A DNA stretch of 34,590 nt from Pseudomonadota bacterium (GTDB taxonomy: Bacteria > Pseudomonadota > Gammaproteobacteria > Burkholderiales > Burkholderiaceae_C). The stretch lies in contig JAKOYD010000091.1 in assembly GCA_029780695.1 (NCBI GenBank), positions 1-34,590 of the forward strand. Reading direction: 5' to 3'. Each line of letters begins with the position of its first letter. Positions within the stretch are counted from its first letter, which is position 1. Under the pieces are notes generated by a model. The model was not told the DNA's origin, searched no databases, and saw nothing but the letters and a program-made list of their open reading frames with translations. The translations under genes were made by a program, and so were the position numbers. Below are positions 25,114 to 33,885 of the stretch, piece by piece.

Positions 25114-25126
25114 TCAGGCTCAGTCC

Positions 25127-25930
25127 TCACACCCCCTGGAGCACGGTGCGCTGACCCGTGCTGTAGCCCAGCGCCAGCGAGATCTCCTGTGCCGCGGCCT
25201 GCAGCTTGGGCACCCAGCCGTCGTCCAGGCGATCGGCTGGTGCCGAGATCGACAAGCCGGCCACCAGCTGCCCCTGGTCGTCGAACACACCGGCGGCCAT
25301 GCAGCGCACGCCCAGCTCCAGCTCCTCGTTGTCGCGCGCAATGCCGTACTGGCGCGCCTTGCTCAGTTCGCGCTCCAGCATTGGCAATTGGGTGATGCTG
25401 TTGCGCGTATGGCCGGGCAGGCCGGTGCGCGTGGCGTAGGCGCGCACGCGCTGCGTGTCTTCCGAGGCCAGAAACAGCTTGCCGGTGGAGGTCAGGTGCA
25501 GCGGCGCATGCCCGCCAATGGCGCGCACCACCTGCATGCCCGAGCGCTCGCTGTAGGCGCGCTCGACATAGACGATCTCGTCGCCCTGGCGCACGCTCAG
25601 GTTCACCGGCTGCTGTATCAGCTTGTGCAAGTGGCGCATCGGGGCCATGGCGGCGTCGCGCACCGAGAGGCGCGCCTTGACCAGGTTGCCCAGCTCCAGG
25701 AGGCGCATGCCCAGGCGGTAGCTGCCCGATTCGGGGCGATCCACGAAGCGGCCTATCGTCATGTCGTTGAGGATGCGGTGCGCCGTGGACGGGTGCAGGC
25801 CGGTGCGTTCGCTGATTTCCTTGAGCGAGACGGACTCCTCCCTGGACGCCAGCACATCGATCAACTGGAACATGCGCTCCAGCACCTGCACGCTGGGTTT
25901 GGGTTGGACATCCGTCGGGGTTTTCTTCAT
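25127..25930 (-). CDS. IclR family transcriptional regulator
   Basis: A 267-aa DNA-binding regulator. The N-terminal winged helix-turn-helix (about 15-75) reads LEISERTGLHPSTAHRILNDM-like sequence here (LKEISERTGLHPSTAHRIL). The C-terminal IclR effector domain (about 90-260) ends with SISAPADRLDD and the ALGY motif. Such proteins usually answer to small aromatic or organic acids. It lies downstream of putP in the same direction with 123 bases between, including a terminator, so it likely has its own promoter. A link to proline use is possible but not shown; two AACGGTTG copies upstream could be its own operator. Confidence 0.92.
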   Translation of the reverse strand: MKKTPTDVQPKPSVQVLERMFQLIDVLASREESVSLKEISERTGLHPSTAHRILNDMTIGRFVDRPESGSYRLGMRLLELGNLVKARLSVRDAAMAPMRHLHKLIQQPVNLSVRQGDEIVYVERAYSERSGMQVVRAIGGHAPLHLTSTGKLFLASEDTQRVRAYATRTGLPGHTRNSITQLPMLERELSKARQYGIARDNEELELGVRCMAAGVFDDQGQLVAGLSISAPADRLDDGWVPKLQAAAQEISLALGYSTGQRTVLQGV

Positions 25931-25939
25931 GGCAATGAA

Positions 25940-25959
25940 AACGGTTGGTAACGGTTGCA
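25940..25959. promoter_or_regulatory. Tandem AACGGTTG in front of the iclR-type gene
   Basis: AACGGTTG occurs twice, at 25940-25947 and 25951-25958, an 11-base spacing, and the second copy extends into GTTGCA. It lies just upstream of the IclR-type start on the minus strand and may be an operator. GTTGCA is also the PutA motif noted before putA, so the site could serve either protein. Confidence 0.35.
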
Positions 25960-25991
25960 TTTTACGAGGTGAAACGCAAACCTGCAGGCTG

Positions 25992-26030
25992 CAAAGCAAA
26001 AGGCCCGGCCTGCTGCGCAGTACCGGGCCT
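25992..26030 (-). terminator. Terminator after putP
   Basis: Arms AGGCCCGG (26001-26008) and CCGGGCCT (26023-26030) form a perfect eight-base-pair stem. Read on the minus strand, it is followed by TTTTGCTTTGC, a short and interrupted T tract. Placed 24 bases after the putP stop. Confidence 0.7.
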
Positions 26031-26053
26031 GGTATCGGTCGGGTTTACCTATT

Positions 26054-27574
26054 TCATGTCGCGCTGACCCATCGGCCTTGGCTGATCTGGGCAAATTCAC
26101 GCTCCACCGTAGCATGGGCCTGGCGCATGCTCTTTGATGGCTCGGCACTCAGCAGGCTTGCCACCACCACCGACACCCAGCCCAGGATGAAGCCGGGCAC
26201 GATTTCGTACAGGCCCCACAGCGCGAACTGCTTCCACACCAGCACCGTGACGGCGCCGACGATGATGCCGGCGAGCGCGCCGCCGCGCGTCATGCGGCCC
26301 CAGAACAGCGACAGGATGATGACCGGGCCAAACGCCGCGCCAAAGCCGGCCCAGGCGTAGCTGACCATGCCCAGCACCTTGGCCTCGGGGTTGCTGGCGA
26401 TGGCAATCGCAATCAGCGCGACCACCAGCACCATGATGCGGCCGACCCAGACCAGCTCGGTCTGGCTGGCGTTCTTGCGCAGGAAGACGCGGTAGATGTC
26501 CTCGGTCAAGGCGCTCGAGCACACCAGCAGCTGGCACGACAGCGTGCTCATCACCGCAGCCAAAATGGCGGCCAGCAGGGCGCCGGCGATCCAGGGGTTG
26601 AACAGCTGCTTGGAGACTTCCATGAACACCGTCTCGGCGTTGGCGTTCACGGCCGCCGCGCCACTCGTGTGCGCGGCAAAGAAGGGGATGCCGACAAAGC
26701 CCACGGCCACGGCGCCCATCAGGCACAGAATCATCCAGGTCATGCTGATGCGGCGCGCGGCAGGAATGGTCTGCACCGACGACGCGGCCATGAAGCGCAC
26801 CAGGATGTGCGGCTGGCCGAAGTAGCCCAGGCCCCAGGCCAGCAGCGAGACGATACCGACGAAGCTTGCGCCCTTGAACAGGTCGAACTTCTCGGCGCTG
26901 ACGATGGCGCTCCAGTCTTGGCCGGGCTGCAGCTGGCCTTCGACGGCCAGATAGGCCATGACCGGCGCCAGGATCAGCGCGGTAATCATCATCGAGGCCT
27001 GGATGGTGTCGGTCCAGCTGACGGCCAGAAAGCCGCCGATCAGCACATAGGCAATGGTGCAGGCCGCGCCGACCCACAGGGCGGTTGCGTAGGGCATGCC
27101 GAACATGTTTTCGAACAGGCGCGCACCGGCGACCACGCCCGAGGCGCAGTACAGCGTGAAGAACACCAGAATCACCAGGGCGGTGACGATGCGCAGCAGG
27201 TTGCCCTTGTCTTCAAAGCGGTTGGCCAGGTAGTCGGGCAGGGTCAGCGCGTTGCCGGCGCGCTCGGTGTACAGGCGCAGGCGCGCCGCCACCAGGCGCC
27301 AGTTGAGGTAGGCGCCTGCCACCAGGCCGATGGCAATCCACGACTCCGACAGGCCCGACAGATAGACCGCACCGGGCAGGCCCATGAGCAGCCAGCCGCT
27401 CATGTCGGACGCGCCGGCCGACAGCGCCGTGACAAAGCTGCCCAGGCTGCGCCCGCCCAGGATGTAGTCCGACAGGTTCTTGGTGCCCAGGTAGCCCAGG
27501 GCGCCAATGCCCAGCATGGCGACCAGGTAGACGGCGAACATGATCGCCGTCGGGTCGTTCCAGTTGTATTGCAT
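26054..27574 (-). CDS. putP: Sodium/proline symporter
   Basis: A 506-aa inner-membrane transporter of the solute:sodium symporter family, importing proline with Na+. Thirteen or so hydrophobic helices can be followed. Family signatures include the LGGRSLGSFVTALSAGASDMSGWLLMG region (about 40-65, with the Ser and Asp residues that bind Na+ and proline in PutP), GLGYFGQPHILVRFMA and the MSTLSCQLLVCSSALTEDIYR segment. ATG at 27574 follows GAGAG. It is downstream of putA in the same direction, so uptake and breakdown of proline are probably coordinately expressed, though a 149-base gap with repeats lies between. Confidence 0.95.
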   Translation of the reverse strand: MQYNWNDPTAIMFAVYLVAMLGIGALGYLGTKNLSDYILGGRSLGSFVTALSAGASDMSGWLLMGLPGAVYLSGLSESWIAIGLVAGAYLNWRLVAARLRLYTERAGNALTLPDYLANRFEDKGNLLRIVTALVILVFFTLYCASGVVAGARLFENMFGMPYATALWVGAACTIAYVLIGGFLAVSWTDTIQASMMITALILAPVMAYLAVEGQLQPGQDWSAIVSAEKFDLFKGASFVGIVSLLAWGLGYFGQPHILVRFMAASSVQTIPAARRISMTWMILCLMGAVAVGFVGIPFFAAHTSGAAAVNANAETVFMEVSKQLFNPWIAGALLAAILAAVMSTLSCQLLVCSSALTEDIYRVFLRKNASQTELVWVGRIMVLVVALIAIAIASNPEAKVLGMVSYAWAGFGAAFGPVIILSLFWGRMTRGGALAGIIVGAVTVLVWKQFALWGLYEIVPGFILGWVSVVVASLLSAEPSKSMRQAHATVEREFAQISQGRWVSAT

Positions 27575-27586
27575 GATTTACTCTCG

Positions 27587-27635
27587 TTTTGATAGCTACA
27601 AACGCTTTATTTAAAAGAGATGCAGCCTATTTAAT
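27587..27635 (-). repeat. Family intergenic repeat, copy 4 (putA–putP)
   Basis: TTTTGATAGCTACAAACGCT followed by TTAAAAGAG and GCCTATTT, a diverged copy of the repeat found after rph, ilvB and ilvN. It lies just upstream of putP. Confidence 0.55.
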
Positions 27636-27670
27636 TGCTTGACGGCATGTTTCAGATACGGCTGCCGGCC

Positions 27671-27705
27671 CTCACCCCCACCCTCTCCCAGAGGGAGAGG
27701 GGGTC
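27671..27705. repeat. CCCTCTCCC/GGGAGAGGG hairpin repeat
   Basis: Arms CCCTCTCCC (27681-27689) and GGGAGAGGG (27693-27701) with a three-base loop, preceded by CCCTCACCCCCA. This form is common between genes in several beta- and gammaproteobacteria. It lies 20 bases after the putA stop and may stabilise or process the putA-putP mRNA. Confidence 0.65.
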
Positions 27706-27723
27706 AAACCGGCGCAACGCGCA

Positions 27724-30700
27724 TCAGGCCATGGTCATGAGCTGGGCGTTGCCGCCCGCCGCCGCGGTGTTGGTGCTGATCGACTGCTCGTGCACCAGCG
27801 CGGCCAGGTCGTAGCTGCGGCCGGTGGCCAGCTCGTCGCTGGAGCGGCTTTCAACACGCACGATGGCGCCGTCACGCGCGGCCACGCGCGCCGCCACCTG
27901 CAGCAGCGCGTCGCCGTCGCCCTCGAACAGCAGCGCCGCCATGGGCGTGGCCGCGTCGTCCAGGCTGGCTGCCTCGGCGCTGTGCAGCCAGGCCGTGCCC
28001 TCGGCGCCAGCGCTTTGGCGCAGCGCCTGCCACAGCGCGGTGCAGCCGCTGTCCTGCTCGGGTAGCACCACATGGCAGGGGTTGCCGCTGGCCAGTGCCG
28101 CCACCACCTGGTGCACCAGGCCCAGGGTGCTGGCCGGCAGCGCCCAGACGGCGCCGCGCGGCAGCAGGCGGTAGCGGTTGGATTCACCCGTGGGGCCGGG
28201 CAGCAGCCAGCTGGCGCCCACGCGCGTGGCGGCCAGGGCGGCGTCGATCAGCGCGCGCAGCTGCGTGGCGCTGGCGCCTGGCAGGTTGGCCTGCGTCAGG
28301 CGTTCGAGCAGCGCCCGGCTGGCCGGTGCGGCCTCGGCCGTGGGCACGCTGGCCAGCGCGGCGTTGGGGTTGCCTTGCACCAGGCGGTGCAGGTACAACG
28401 GGCCGCCGGCCTTGGGGCCGGTGCCCGACAGGCCCATGCCGCCAAAAGGCTGCACGCCGACCACGGCGCCGATGACGTTGCGGTTCACATAGATGTTGCC
28501 GGCGTGCACGCGCTCGGTCAGGTGGGCGATGGTCTCGTCGATGCGGCTGTGCATGCCAAAAGTCAGGCCGTAGCCGGTGGCGTTGATGCCGTCGATCAGC
28601 TGGTCGAGCTGCTCACGTTGGAAGCGAATCACGTGCAGCACCGGGCCGAAGACCTCGCGCGTCAGGCGCGCCGGGCTGTCGATCTCGATGATGGCCGGGG
28701 CCACGAAGTGGCCGTTGAGCGCGGCGCCGTTGCCGCGCTGCACGCGCGTGACCTTCTGGCCGGCCGCCTGCATGCGCTCGATATGCGCCTCGATCTGGGC
28801 GCGCGCCTCGGCGTCGATCACCGGGCCAACGTCGGTCGACAGCTGGTCCGGGTTGCCCATGTTCCACTCCTGCAGGGCGTGGCGCAGCATGTGCAGGGTG
28901 CGCTCGGCCACGTCTTCCTGCAGGCACAGCACGCGCAGCGCCGAGCAGCGCTGGCCGGCCGAGTCAAACGCGCTGGCCAGCACGTCGCCCACCACCTGCT
29001 CGGCCAGGGCCGAGGAATCCACGATCATGGCGTTTTGCCCGCCGGTCTCGGCGATCAGCGGAATCGCCTGGCCGCTGGGCGACAGGCGCTTGGCCAGCTG
29101 GCGCGCGATGATGCGCGCCACCTCGGTCGAGCCGGTGAACATGACGCCGGCGACCTGCGGGTGCGCCACCAGGGCCGCGCCCACGCTCTCGCCGCGGCCG
29201 GGCACGAGCTGCAGCGCGTCCTGCGGCACGCCGGCCTCGTGCAGGATTTGCACCATGGCGGCGGCGGTGAGCGGCGTTTGCTCGGCCGGCTTGGCCAGCA
29301 CGGTGTTGCCTGCGGCCAGGGCCGCGGCCACCTGGCCAGCAAAGATGGCCAGCGGAAAGTTCCATGGGCTGATGGCCAGCACCACGCCCAGCGGGCGCTG
29401 GCTGGCGTTGTCGAATTCGGCCGCCACCTGGGCGCCGTAGTAGCGCAGAAAGTCCACTGCCTCGCGGATTTCGGCCACGGCGTTGGGCAGGGTCTTGCCG
29501 GCCTCGCGCTGGATCAGGCCCATCAGCGGCTGGCTGCGCTGCTCCAGCAGGTCGGCGGCGCGGGCCAGCGCGTCGGCGCGGGCTGCCGGCGGTGTGCCAG
29601 CCCAGATCGGGCCGGCCAGCGCGGCGCGTGCGGCGGCGGTCTGCACCTCGTCGGCGCTGGCCTCGCGCACCCAGCCCACGGTGTCGCGCAGCTCGGCCGG
29701 GTTGGGCAGGGCATGCCAGCCCGCGGTGCGCGCCGGGTCGGCCGGCAGCTCCACACCAGCGGGTGCGGCCAGATAGGTTTGGCGCGTGCTGTAGAGCAGG
29801 GCGGCGGCCAGTGACGCGAGCTGCTGCTCGTTGGCCAGGTTCACGCCCTGCGAGTTGGCGCGGGCCTGCGCGCCCAGGCCGGCGAACAGCGCTGTGGGCA
29901 GGGCAATGCGCGGGTGCGGCGCGCCCAGGCGGCCTTCCTGGCTGGCGATTTGCATGACTTCGACCACCGGGTCGACGACCAGCTCGGACACCGGCACGCT
30001 GGCGTCGCCAATGCGGTTGACGAACGAGGTGTTGGCGCCGTTCTCCAGCAGACGGCGCACCAGGTAGGCGAGCAGCGTCTCGTGGCTGCCCACCGGGGCG
30101 TAGATGCGGCAGGGCCGCGCCAGCTTGCCTTCCGACGCCGCGCCGGTGACCTGCGCGTACAGCGGCTCGCCCATGCCGTGCAGGCACTGGAATTCGTACT
30201 GGCCGCTGTAGTAGCTGCCGCCCACGCTGGCCGCCAGCTGGTAGATGGAGGACAGCGTCTGCGCGTTGTGCGTGGCGAACTGCGGGTAGATGGCGTCGGG
30301 GGCCTCCAGCAGCTTGCGTGCGCAGGCCAGGTAGCTCACGTCGGGGGAGACCTTGCGCGTGTAGACCGGGTAGCCGGCCTGGCCGTCCAGTTGGGCGCGC
30401 TTGATCTCGCTGTCCCAGTAGGCACCCTTGACCAGGCGCACCATCAGGCGGCGGCGGCTGCGGCGGGCCAGGTCGATCAGATAGTCGATGACGTGCGGGC
30501 AGCGCTTTTGGTAGGCCTGCACGACAAAGCCGATGCCGCTCCAGCCCTTCAAGCTGGGCGCGGCGCACAGGGCTTCCATCAGGTCGAGCGAGATCTCCAG
30601 GCGATCGGCCTCCTCGGCGTCGATGTTCATGCCGATGTCGTACTTCTTGGCCAGCTCGGCCAGGTGCAGCACGCGCGGCAGCAGCTCGCCCATGACGCGG

Positions 30701-31719
30701 TCGTACTGCGCGCGCGAGTAGCGCGGGTGCAGGGCCGAGAGCTTGATCGAGATGCCCGGGCCTTCAAAAATGCCGCGCCCGGCGGACGCTGCGCCGATGG
30801 CGTGGATGGCCTGCTCGTAGTCGCGCAGGTAGCGCTGGGCGTCATGCTCAGTGGCCGCGGCCTCGCCCAGCATGTCGTAGCTGTAGCGAAAGCCTTGCTT
30901 TTCATAAGTGCGGCTATTGGCCAGCGCCTCGGCAATGTTCTGGCCGGTGACGAACTGCTCGCCCATCAGCTTCATGGCGCGGTGCACGCCCTGGCGGATC
31001 AGCGGCTCGCCGCCCTTTCCGATGACGCGCGTCAGCGCCGACGACAGGCTCTTCTCGCTGCTGGTACTGGTCAGCTTGCCGGTCAGCACCAGGCCCCAGG
31101 CGGCGGCGTTGACGAACAGCGAGGGCGAGCGGCCGACGTGCGACTTCCAGTCGCCGCGGCTGATCTTGTCGCGGATCAGCACGTCGCGCGTGGCCTTGTC
31201 GGGAATACGCAAGAGCGCCTCGGCCAGGCACATCAGCGCCACGCCTTCCTGGCTGGACAGCGAAAACTCCTGCACCAGCGCCGCCACGCCGCTGGCCACG
31301 GGCGCGTTGCGCAGGCCCTGCACCAGGCGCGTGGCCAGCTCGGTCACCTTGGCGGCCTGGGCCTCGTCCTGGGTGCGCGCCAGCGGCAGCAGCGCCGGCA
31401 GGCACTCGGTCTCGGGGCGGTGCCAGGCGGCGGTGATGGCGGCGCGCAGCGGCGTCTGCGGCAGGATGGACTGGGCAAATTCGAGGAAGGGTTGCACCTC
31501 GTGCTGCGCCTGGGGTTGCACTTCGTCCTTGCCATCGTCAGGCACGCCGTCGTCGGTGCCAAAGATGCGGATGGTGCTGGCGCCACGTTCCAGCGCATCG
31601 ACATATTGCAGTACCGCCTGCTTGATCAGCCAGTGCGGGGTGCGGTTCAGATTCTGGGCGGCGTTGCGGATGCGCTCGCGCAGCAGGTCATCGACCTTGA
31701 TGCCAACGGTAGTGCTCAT
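27724..31719 (-). CDS. putA: Trifunctional PutA: proline dehydrogenase / P5C dehydrogenase / repressor
   Basis: A 1331-aa protein that oxidises proline to glutamate in two steps and represses its own genes. Residues 1-45 are a ribbon-helix-helix DNA-binding domain (STTVGIKVDDLLRERI). The FAD-binding proline dehydrogenase barrel spans about 200-520. The aldehyde dehydrogenase half (about 600-1100) carries the NAD-binding SPWNFPLAIF, catalytic Glu in AETGGQNAMI (about 890) and nucleophile Cys in GQRCSALR (about 925). A C-terminal lid/oligomerisation domain follows. ATG at 31719 is chosen; a TTG six codons upstream is less likely. Inverted GTTGCA motifs lie right at and before the start. Length matches E. 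coli PutA (1320). Confidence 0.97.
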   Translation of the reverse strand: MSTTVGIKVDDLLRERIRNAAQNLNRTPHWLIKQAVLQYVDALERGASTIRIFGTDDGVPDDGKDEVQPQAQHEVQPFLEFAQSILPQTPLRAAITAAWHRPETECLPALLPLARTQDEAQAAKVTELATRLVQGLRNAPVASGVAALVQEFSLSSQEGVALMCLAEALLRIPDKATRDVLIRDKISRGDWKSHVGRSPSLFVNAAAWGLVLTGKLTSTSSEKSLSSALTRVIGKGGEPLIRQGVHRAMKLMGEQFVTGQNIAEALANSRTYEKQGFRYSYDMLGEAAATEHDAQRYLRDYEQAIHAIGAASAGRGIFEGPGISIKLSALHPRYSRAQYDRVMGELLPRVLHLAELAKKYDIGMNIDAEEADRLEISLDLMEALCAAPSLKGWSGIGFVVQAYQKRCPHVIDYLIDLARRSRRRLMVRLVKGAYWDSEIKRAQLDGQAGYPVYTRKVSPDVSYLACARKLLEAPDAIYPQFATHNAQTLSSIYQLAASVGGSYYSGQYEFQCLHGMGEPLYAQVTGAASEGKLARPCRIYAPVGSHETLLAYLVRRLLENGANTSFVNRIGDASVPVSELVVDPVVEVMQIASQEGRLGAPHPRIALPTALFAGLGAQARANSQGVNLANEQQLASLAAALLYSTRQTYLAAPAGVELPADPARTAGWHALPNPAELRDTVGWVREASADEVQTAAARAALAGPIWAGTPPAARADALARAADLLEQRSQPLMGLIQREAGKTLPNAVAEIREAVDFLRYYGAQVAAEFDNASQRPLGVVLAISPWNFPLAIFAGQVAAALAAGNTVLAKPAEQTPLTAAAMVQILHEAGVPQDALQLVPGRGESVGAALVAHPQVAGVMFTGSTEVARIIARQLAKRLSPSGQAIPLIAETGGQNAMIVDSSALAEQVVGDVLASAFDSAGQRCSALRVLCLQEDVAERTLHMLRHALQEWNMGNPDQLSTDVGPVIDAEARAQIEAHIERMQAAGQKVTRVQRGNGAALNGHFVAPAIIEIDSPARLTREVFGPVLHVIRFQREQLDQLIDGINATGYGLTFGMHSRIDETIAHLTERVHAGNIYVNRNVIGAVVGVQPFGGMGLSGTGPKAGGPLYLHRLVQGNPNAALASVPTAEAAPASRALLERLTQANLPGASATQLRALIDAALAATRVGASWLLPGPTGESNRYRLLPRGAVWALPASTLGLVHQVVAALASGNPCHVVLPEQDSGCTALWQALRQSAGAEGTAWLHSAEAASLDDAATPMAALLFEGDGDALLQVAARVAARDGAIVRVESRSSDELATGRSYDLAALVHEQSISTNTAAAGGNAQLMTMA

Positions 31720-31730
31720 GGGGAAGAAAA

Positions 31731-31771
31731 GGTGCAACCAATGAAGTCTGCGAATATCGCAAAGGTTGCAC
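31731..31771. promoter_or_regulatory. Probable PutA operator
   Basis: Perfect inverted repeat GGTGCAACC (31731-31739) and GGTTGCACC (31763-31771), each containing GTTGCA, the hexamer recognised by the ribbon-helix-helix domain of E. coli PutA. It lies 12 to 52 bases before the putA start. A near copy, GTTTGCA, is at 31804-31810, and two more GTTGCA hexamers occur inside the putA coding region (31491 and 31515). Confidence 0.7.
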
Positions 31772-31847
31772 CTCTGGCGGACTAGGGCAAACCCTGGGTA
31801 ATGGTTTGCATCTGTATCACCGAGCCCATTGGCGGAGCTTCACTCTC

Positions 31848-32933
31848 TTATCGTTTCTGTGCGAACGTCCAGGCCAGTTCGGCCATGGGGCGGGCCGTGG
31901 CTCCGGCGGCCTTGGCCTGGGCGCTGGCGGCCGTGCCGGCTTCGACGCGCTTGGCGATGCCCTGCAGGATGGCGGCGATGCGAAACATGTTGTAGGCCAG
32001 GTAGAAGTTCCAGTCCGCGTGCAGCGCGTCCACATCCTGGATGCCGGTGCGCTGGCAATAGCGCCGGATGTAGTCCGCCTCTTGCGGTATGCCCAGGGCG
32101 GCTATGTCCAGCCCGCCGATGCCGCGTGACAGCGTGGCAGGGATATGCCAGCTCATGCAGTGGTAGGCAAAGTCGGCCAGCGGATGGCCCAGGGTGGACA
32201 GCTCCCAGTCGAGCACCGCGATGGCACGTGGCTCGGTGGGGTGGAACATGAGGTTGTCCAGCCGGTAGTCGCCATGCACGATGGAGACGCGGCTTTCATC
32301 GCGGGCGCTGGCGGGCATGTGCTTGGGCAGCCATTGCATGAGCCTGTCCATCTCGGCAATCGGCTCGGTGATGGAGGCCTGGTACTGCTTGCTCCAGCGG
32401 CCGATCTGGCGCTCGAAGTAGTTGCCCGGCTTGCCGTAGCCGCCCAGGCCGCGCGCGGCGTAGTCGACGCTGTGCAGCGCCGCGATGACGCGGTTCATCT
32501 CGTCGTAGATGGCGCCGCGCTCGAGCACGCTCATGCCCGGCAGGGATTGGTCCCAGAGCACGCGGCCGGCCATGAATTCCATGATGTAGAAGGCGCGCCC
32601 GATGATGGATTCGTCCTCGCACAGCGCCAGCATCTGCGGCACGGGCACGTCGCTGCCGGCCAGGCCGCGCATGACCGCATATTCACGCTCTATGGCGTGG
32701 GCCGAGGGCAGCAGCCTGGCCACCGGCCCGGGCTTGGAGCGCATGACGTAGCTGCGCGCGGGCGTGATCAGCTGGTAGGTGGGGTTGGACTGGCCGCCCT
32801 TGAACATCTCCACCCGCAGCGGGCCGGCAAAGCCCTGCACATGCTGCGACAGCCAGGCAGTCAGGGCCTCGGTGTCGAAGGCGTGTTGCTCGGAAACGGG
32901 GCGGGTGCCGACGAATTGCTCAAAATTGCTCAT
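31848..32933 (-). CDS. APH-family phosphotransferase (ACAD10/11-like)
   Basis: A 361-aa cytoplasmic protein with the aminoglycoside phosphotransferase/choline kinase fold. Visible are the nucleotide loop FKGGQSNPTYQL (about 44-55), the catalytic VHGDYRLDNLMF (Brenner motif, about residue 219) and the metal-binding VLDWELSTLGHPLADFAY. Relatives are fused or adjacent to acyl-CoA dehydrogenases and phosphorylate hydroxyacyl-CoAs for breakdown; antibiotic resistance is unlikely. It follows the Crp/Fnr gene after 30 bases on the same strand, so the two form an operon. No acyl-CoA dehydrogenase is nearby, but a broken hydroxyacyl-CoA dehydrogenase lies just beyond. Confidence 0.88.
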   Translation of the reverse strand: MSNFEQFVGTRPVSEQHAFDTEALTAWLSQHVQGFAGPLRVEMFKGGQSNPTYQLITPARSYVMRSKPGPVARLLPSAHAIEREYAVMRGLAGSDVPVPQMLALCEDESIIGRAFYIMEFMAGRVLWDQSLPGMSVLERGAIYDEMNRVIAALHSVDYAARGLGGYGKPGNYFERQIGRWSKQYQASITEPIAEMDRLMQWLPKHMPASARDESRVSIVHGDYRLDNLMFHPTEPRAIAVLDWELSTLGHPLADFAYHCMSWHIPATLSRGIGGLDIAALGIPQEADYIRRYCQRTGIQDVDALHADWNFYLAYNMFRIAAILQGIAKRVEAGTAASAQAKAAGATARPMAELAWTFAQKR

Positions 32934-32963
32934 GGGGTCAGATACAGGGGTTGGAATGGGGGC

Positions 32964-33683
32964 TCATGGGCCAGATTCGGCGATGCGCATCAGTGCCTCG
33001 CGGTCGCGCACCACCAGGCCGCCGGCTTCGATGCGGATCGCATCCTCGCGCTCCATGGCCTTGAGCTCCTGGTTCACGCGCTGGCGCGATGCGCCCAGCA
33101 GTTGCGCCAGTTCTTCCTGGGCCAGCTGCAGGCCGATGCGGATTTCGTTGCCGTTCTCCAGGCTGGGCACGCCATAGCTGCGCACCAGGTGCAACAGCTG
33201 CTTGGCCAGGCGCGCGCGCAGGGGCAGGGTGTTCAGGTCTTCCACCAGACCGAACAGCTGGCGTATGCGGCGCGCGTGCAGGCGCAGCATGGCCTCGTAG
33301 AGTTCGGTGTGCTGGGCCAGGATCTTCTTGAAATCGGCGCGTGCCACATGCAGGACGGTGGTGTCGCCATGGGCATAGGCATCGTGCGTGCGCCGGTCGC
33401 CGTCGAACATCGCCACGTCGCCGAACCAGATGCCAGGCTCTACATAGGTCAGCGTGATCTGCTTGCCCGACAGCGAGGTGGAGCTGACGCGCACTGCGCC
33501 GCGCGCGCAGCCAATCCAGCCCTCGGGCGGTTCGCCGCGCGCGGCCATGAGCGCGCCGTCCTTGTAGCGTTTCACCGTGGCACATCGCAATATGTCGTGA
33601 CGCAGGGAGGGGGAGAGGGTGGAAAACCAGCGACCGGAGTTGATCGCCTCGCGTTCCTCGATGGTAAGAATCGGCTCGTCCAT
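32964..33683 (-). CDS. Crp/Fnr family transcriptional regulator
   Basis: A 239-aa regulator. The N-terminal cyclic-nucleotide-binding-type beta barrel (about 20-130) includes GIWFGDVAMFDGDRRTHDAYA. A long dimerisation helix follows, and then a winged helix-turn-helix (about 165-225) with LAQEELAQLLGASRQRVNQELKAME. There is no N-terminal cysteine cluster, so it is not an oxygen-sensing Fnr. The ligand is unknown. Co-transcribed with the phosphotransferase gene 30 bases downstream, which suggests control of lipid or acyl-CoA metabolism, as inference. Confidence 0.92.
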   Translation of the reverse strand: MDEPILTIEEREAINSGRWFSTLSPSLRHDILRCATVKRYKDGALMAARGEPPEGWIGCARGAVRVSSTSLSGKQITLTYVEPGIWFGDVAMFDGDRRTHDAYAHGDTTVLHVARADFKKILAQHTELYEAMLRLHARRIRQLFGLVEDLNTLPLRARLAKQLLHLVRSYGVPSLENGNEIRIGLQLAQEELAQLLGASRQRVNQELKAMEREDAIRIEAGGLVVRDREALMRIAESGP

Positions 33684-33829
33684 GGTCTGTCTTGTGCGTG
33701 ACTGGGATGCGAGCCATTGTCGCGTCGGGCACGGGCGCGGCAGTGCCGCGCTGTCACATGGGCGTCCCGGGGCCCGGGCCAGCGCACCAGTGGGCAGGCA
33801 AGACCATCAGAAAGCAGTCTGCATTTTGT

Positions 33830-33885
33830 GTATCAAAAACCCTATCAACGCTTATAAACAAGGCGCAATAAGCTATGTTAGTGAT
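33830..33885 (-). repeat. Possible family intergenic repeat, copy 5
   Basis: Read on the minus strand: ATAGCTTATTGCGCCTTGTT, then TATAAGCG and a TTTTTGATA end, resembling the other four copies in layout with several differences. It overlaps the 3' side of the dehydrogenase remnant. Confidence 0.45.

Noticed and set aside
28072..31785. Two plus-strand frames of about 580 and 620 codons antisense to putA
   Set aside because: Composition is Gly/Ala/His/Arg-rich and repetitive, typical of the complement of a GC-rich gene; putA motifs run continuously on the minus strand.
31848..32933. Aminoglycoside resistance gene
   Set aside because: Although the fold is shared, the sequence matches the ACAD10/11-like group and sits with a Crp/Fnr gene in chromosomal context.
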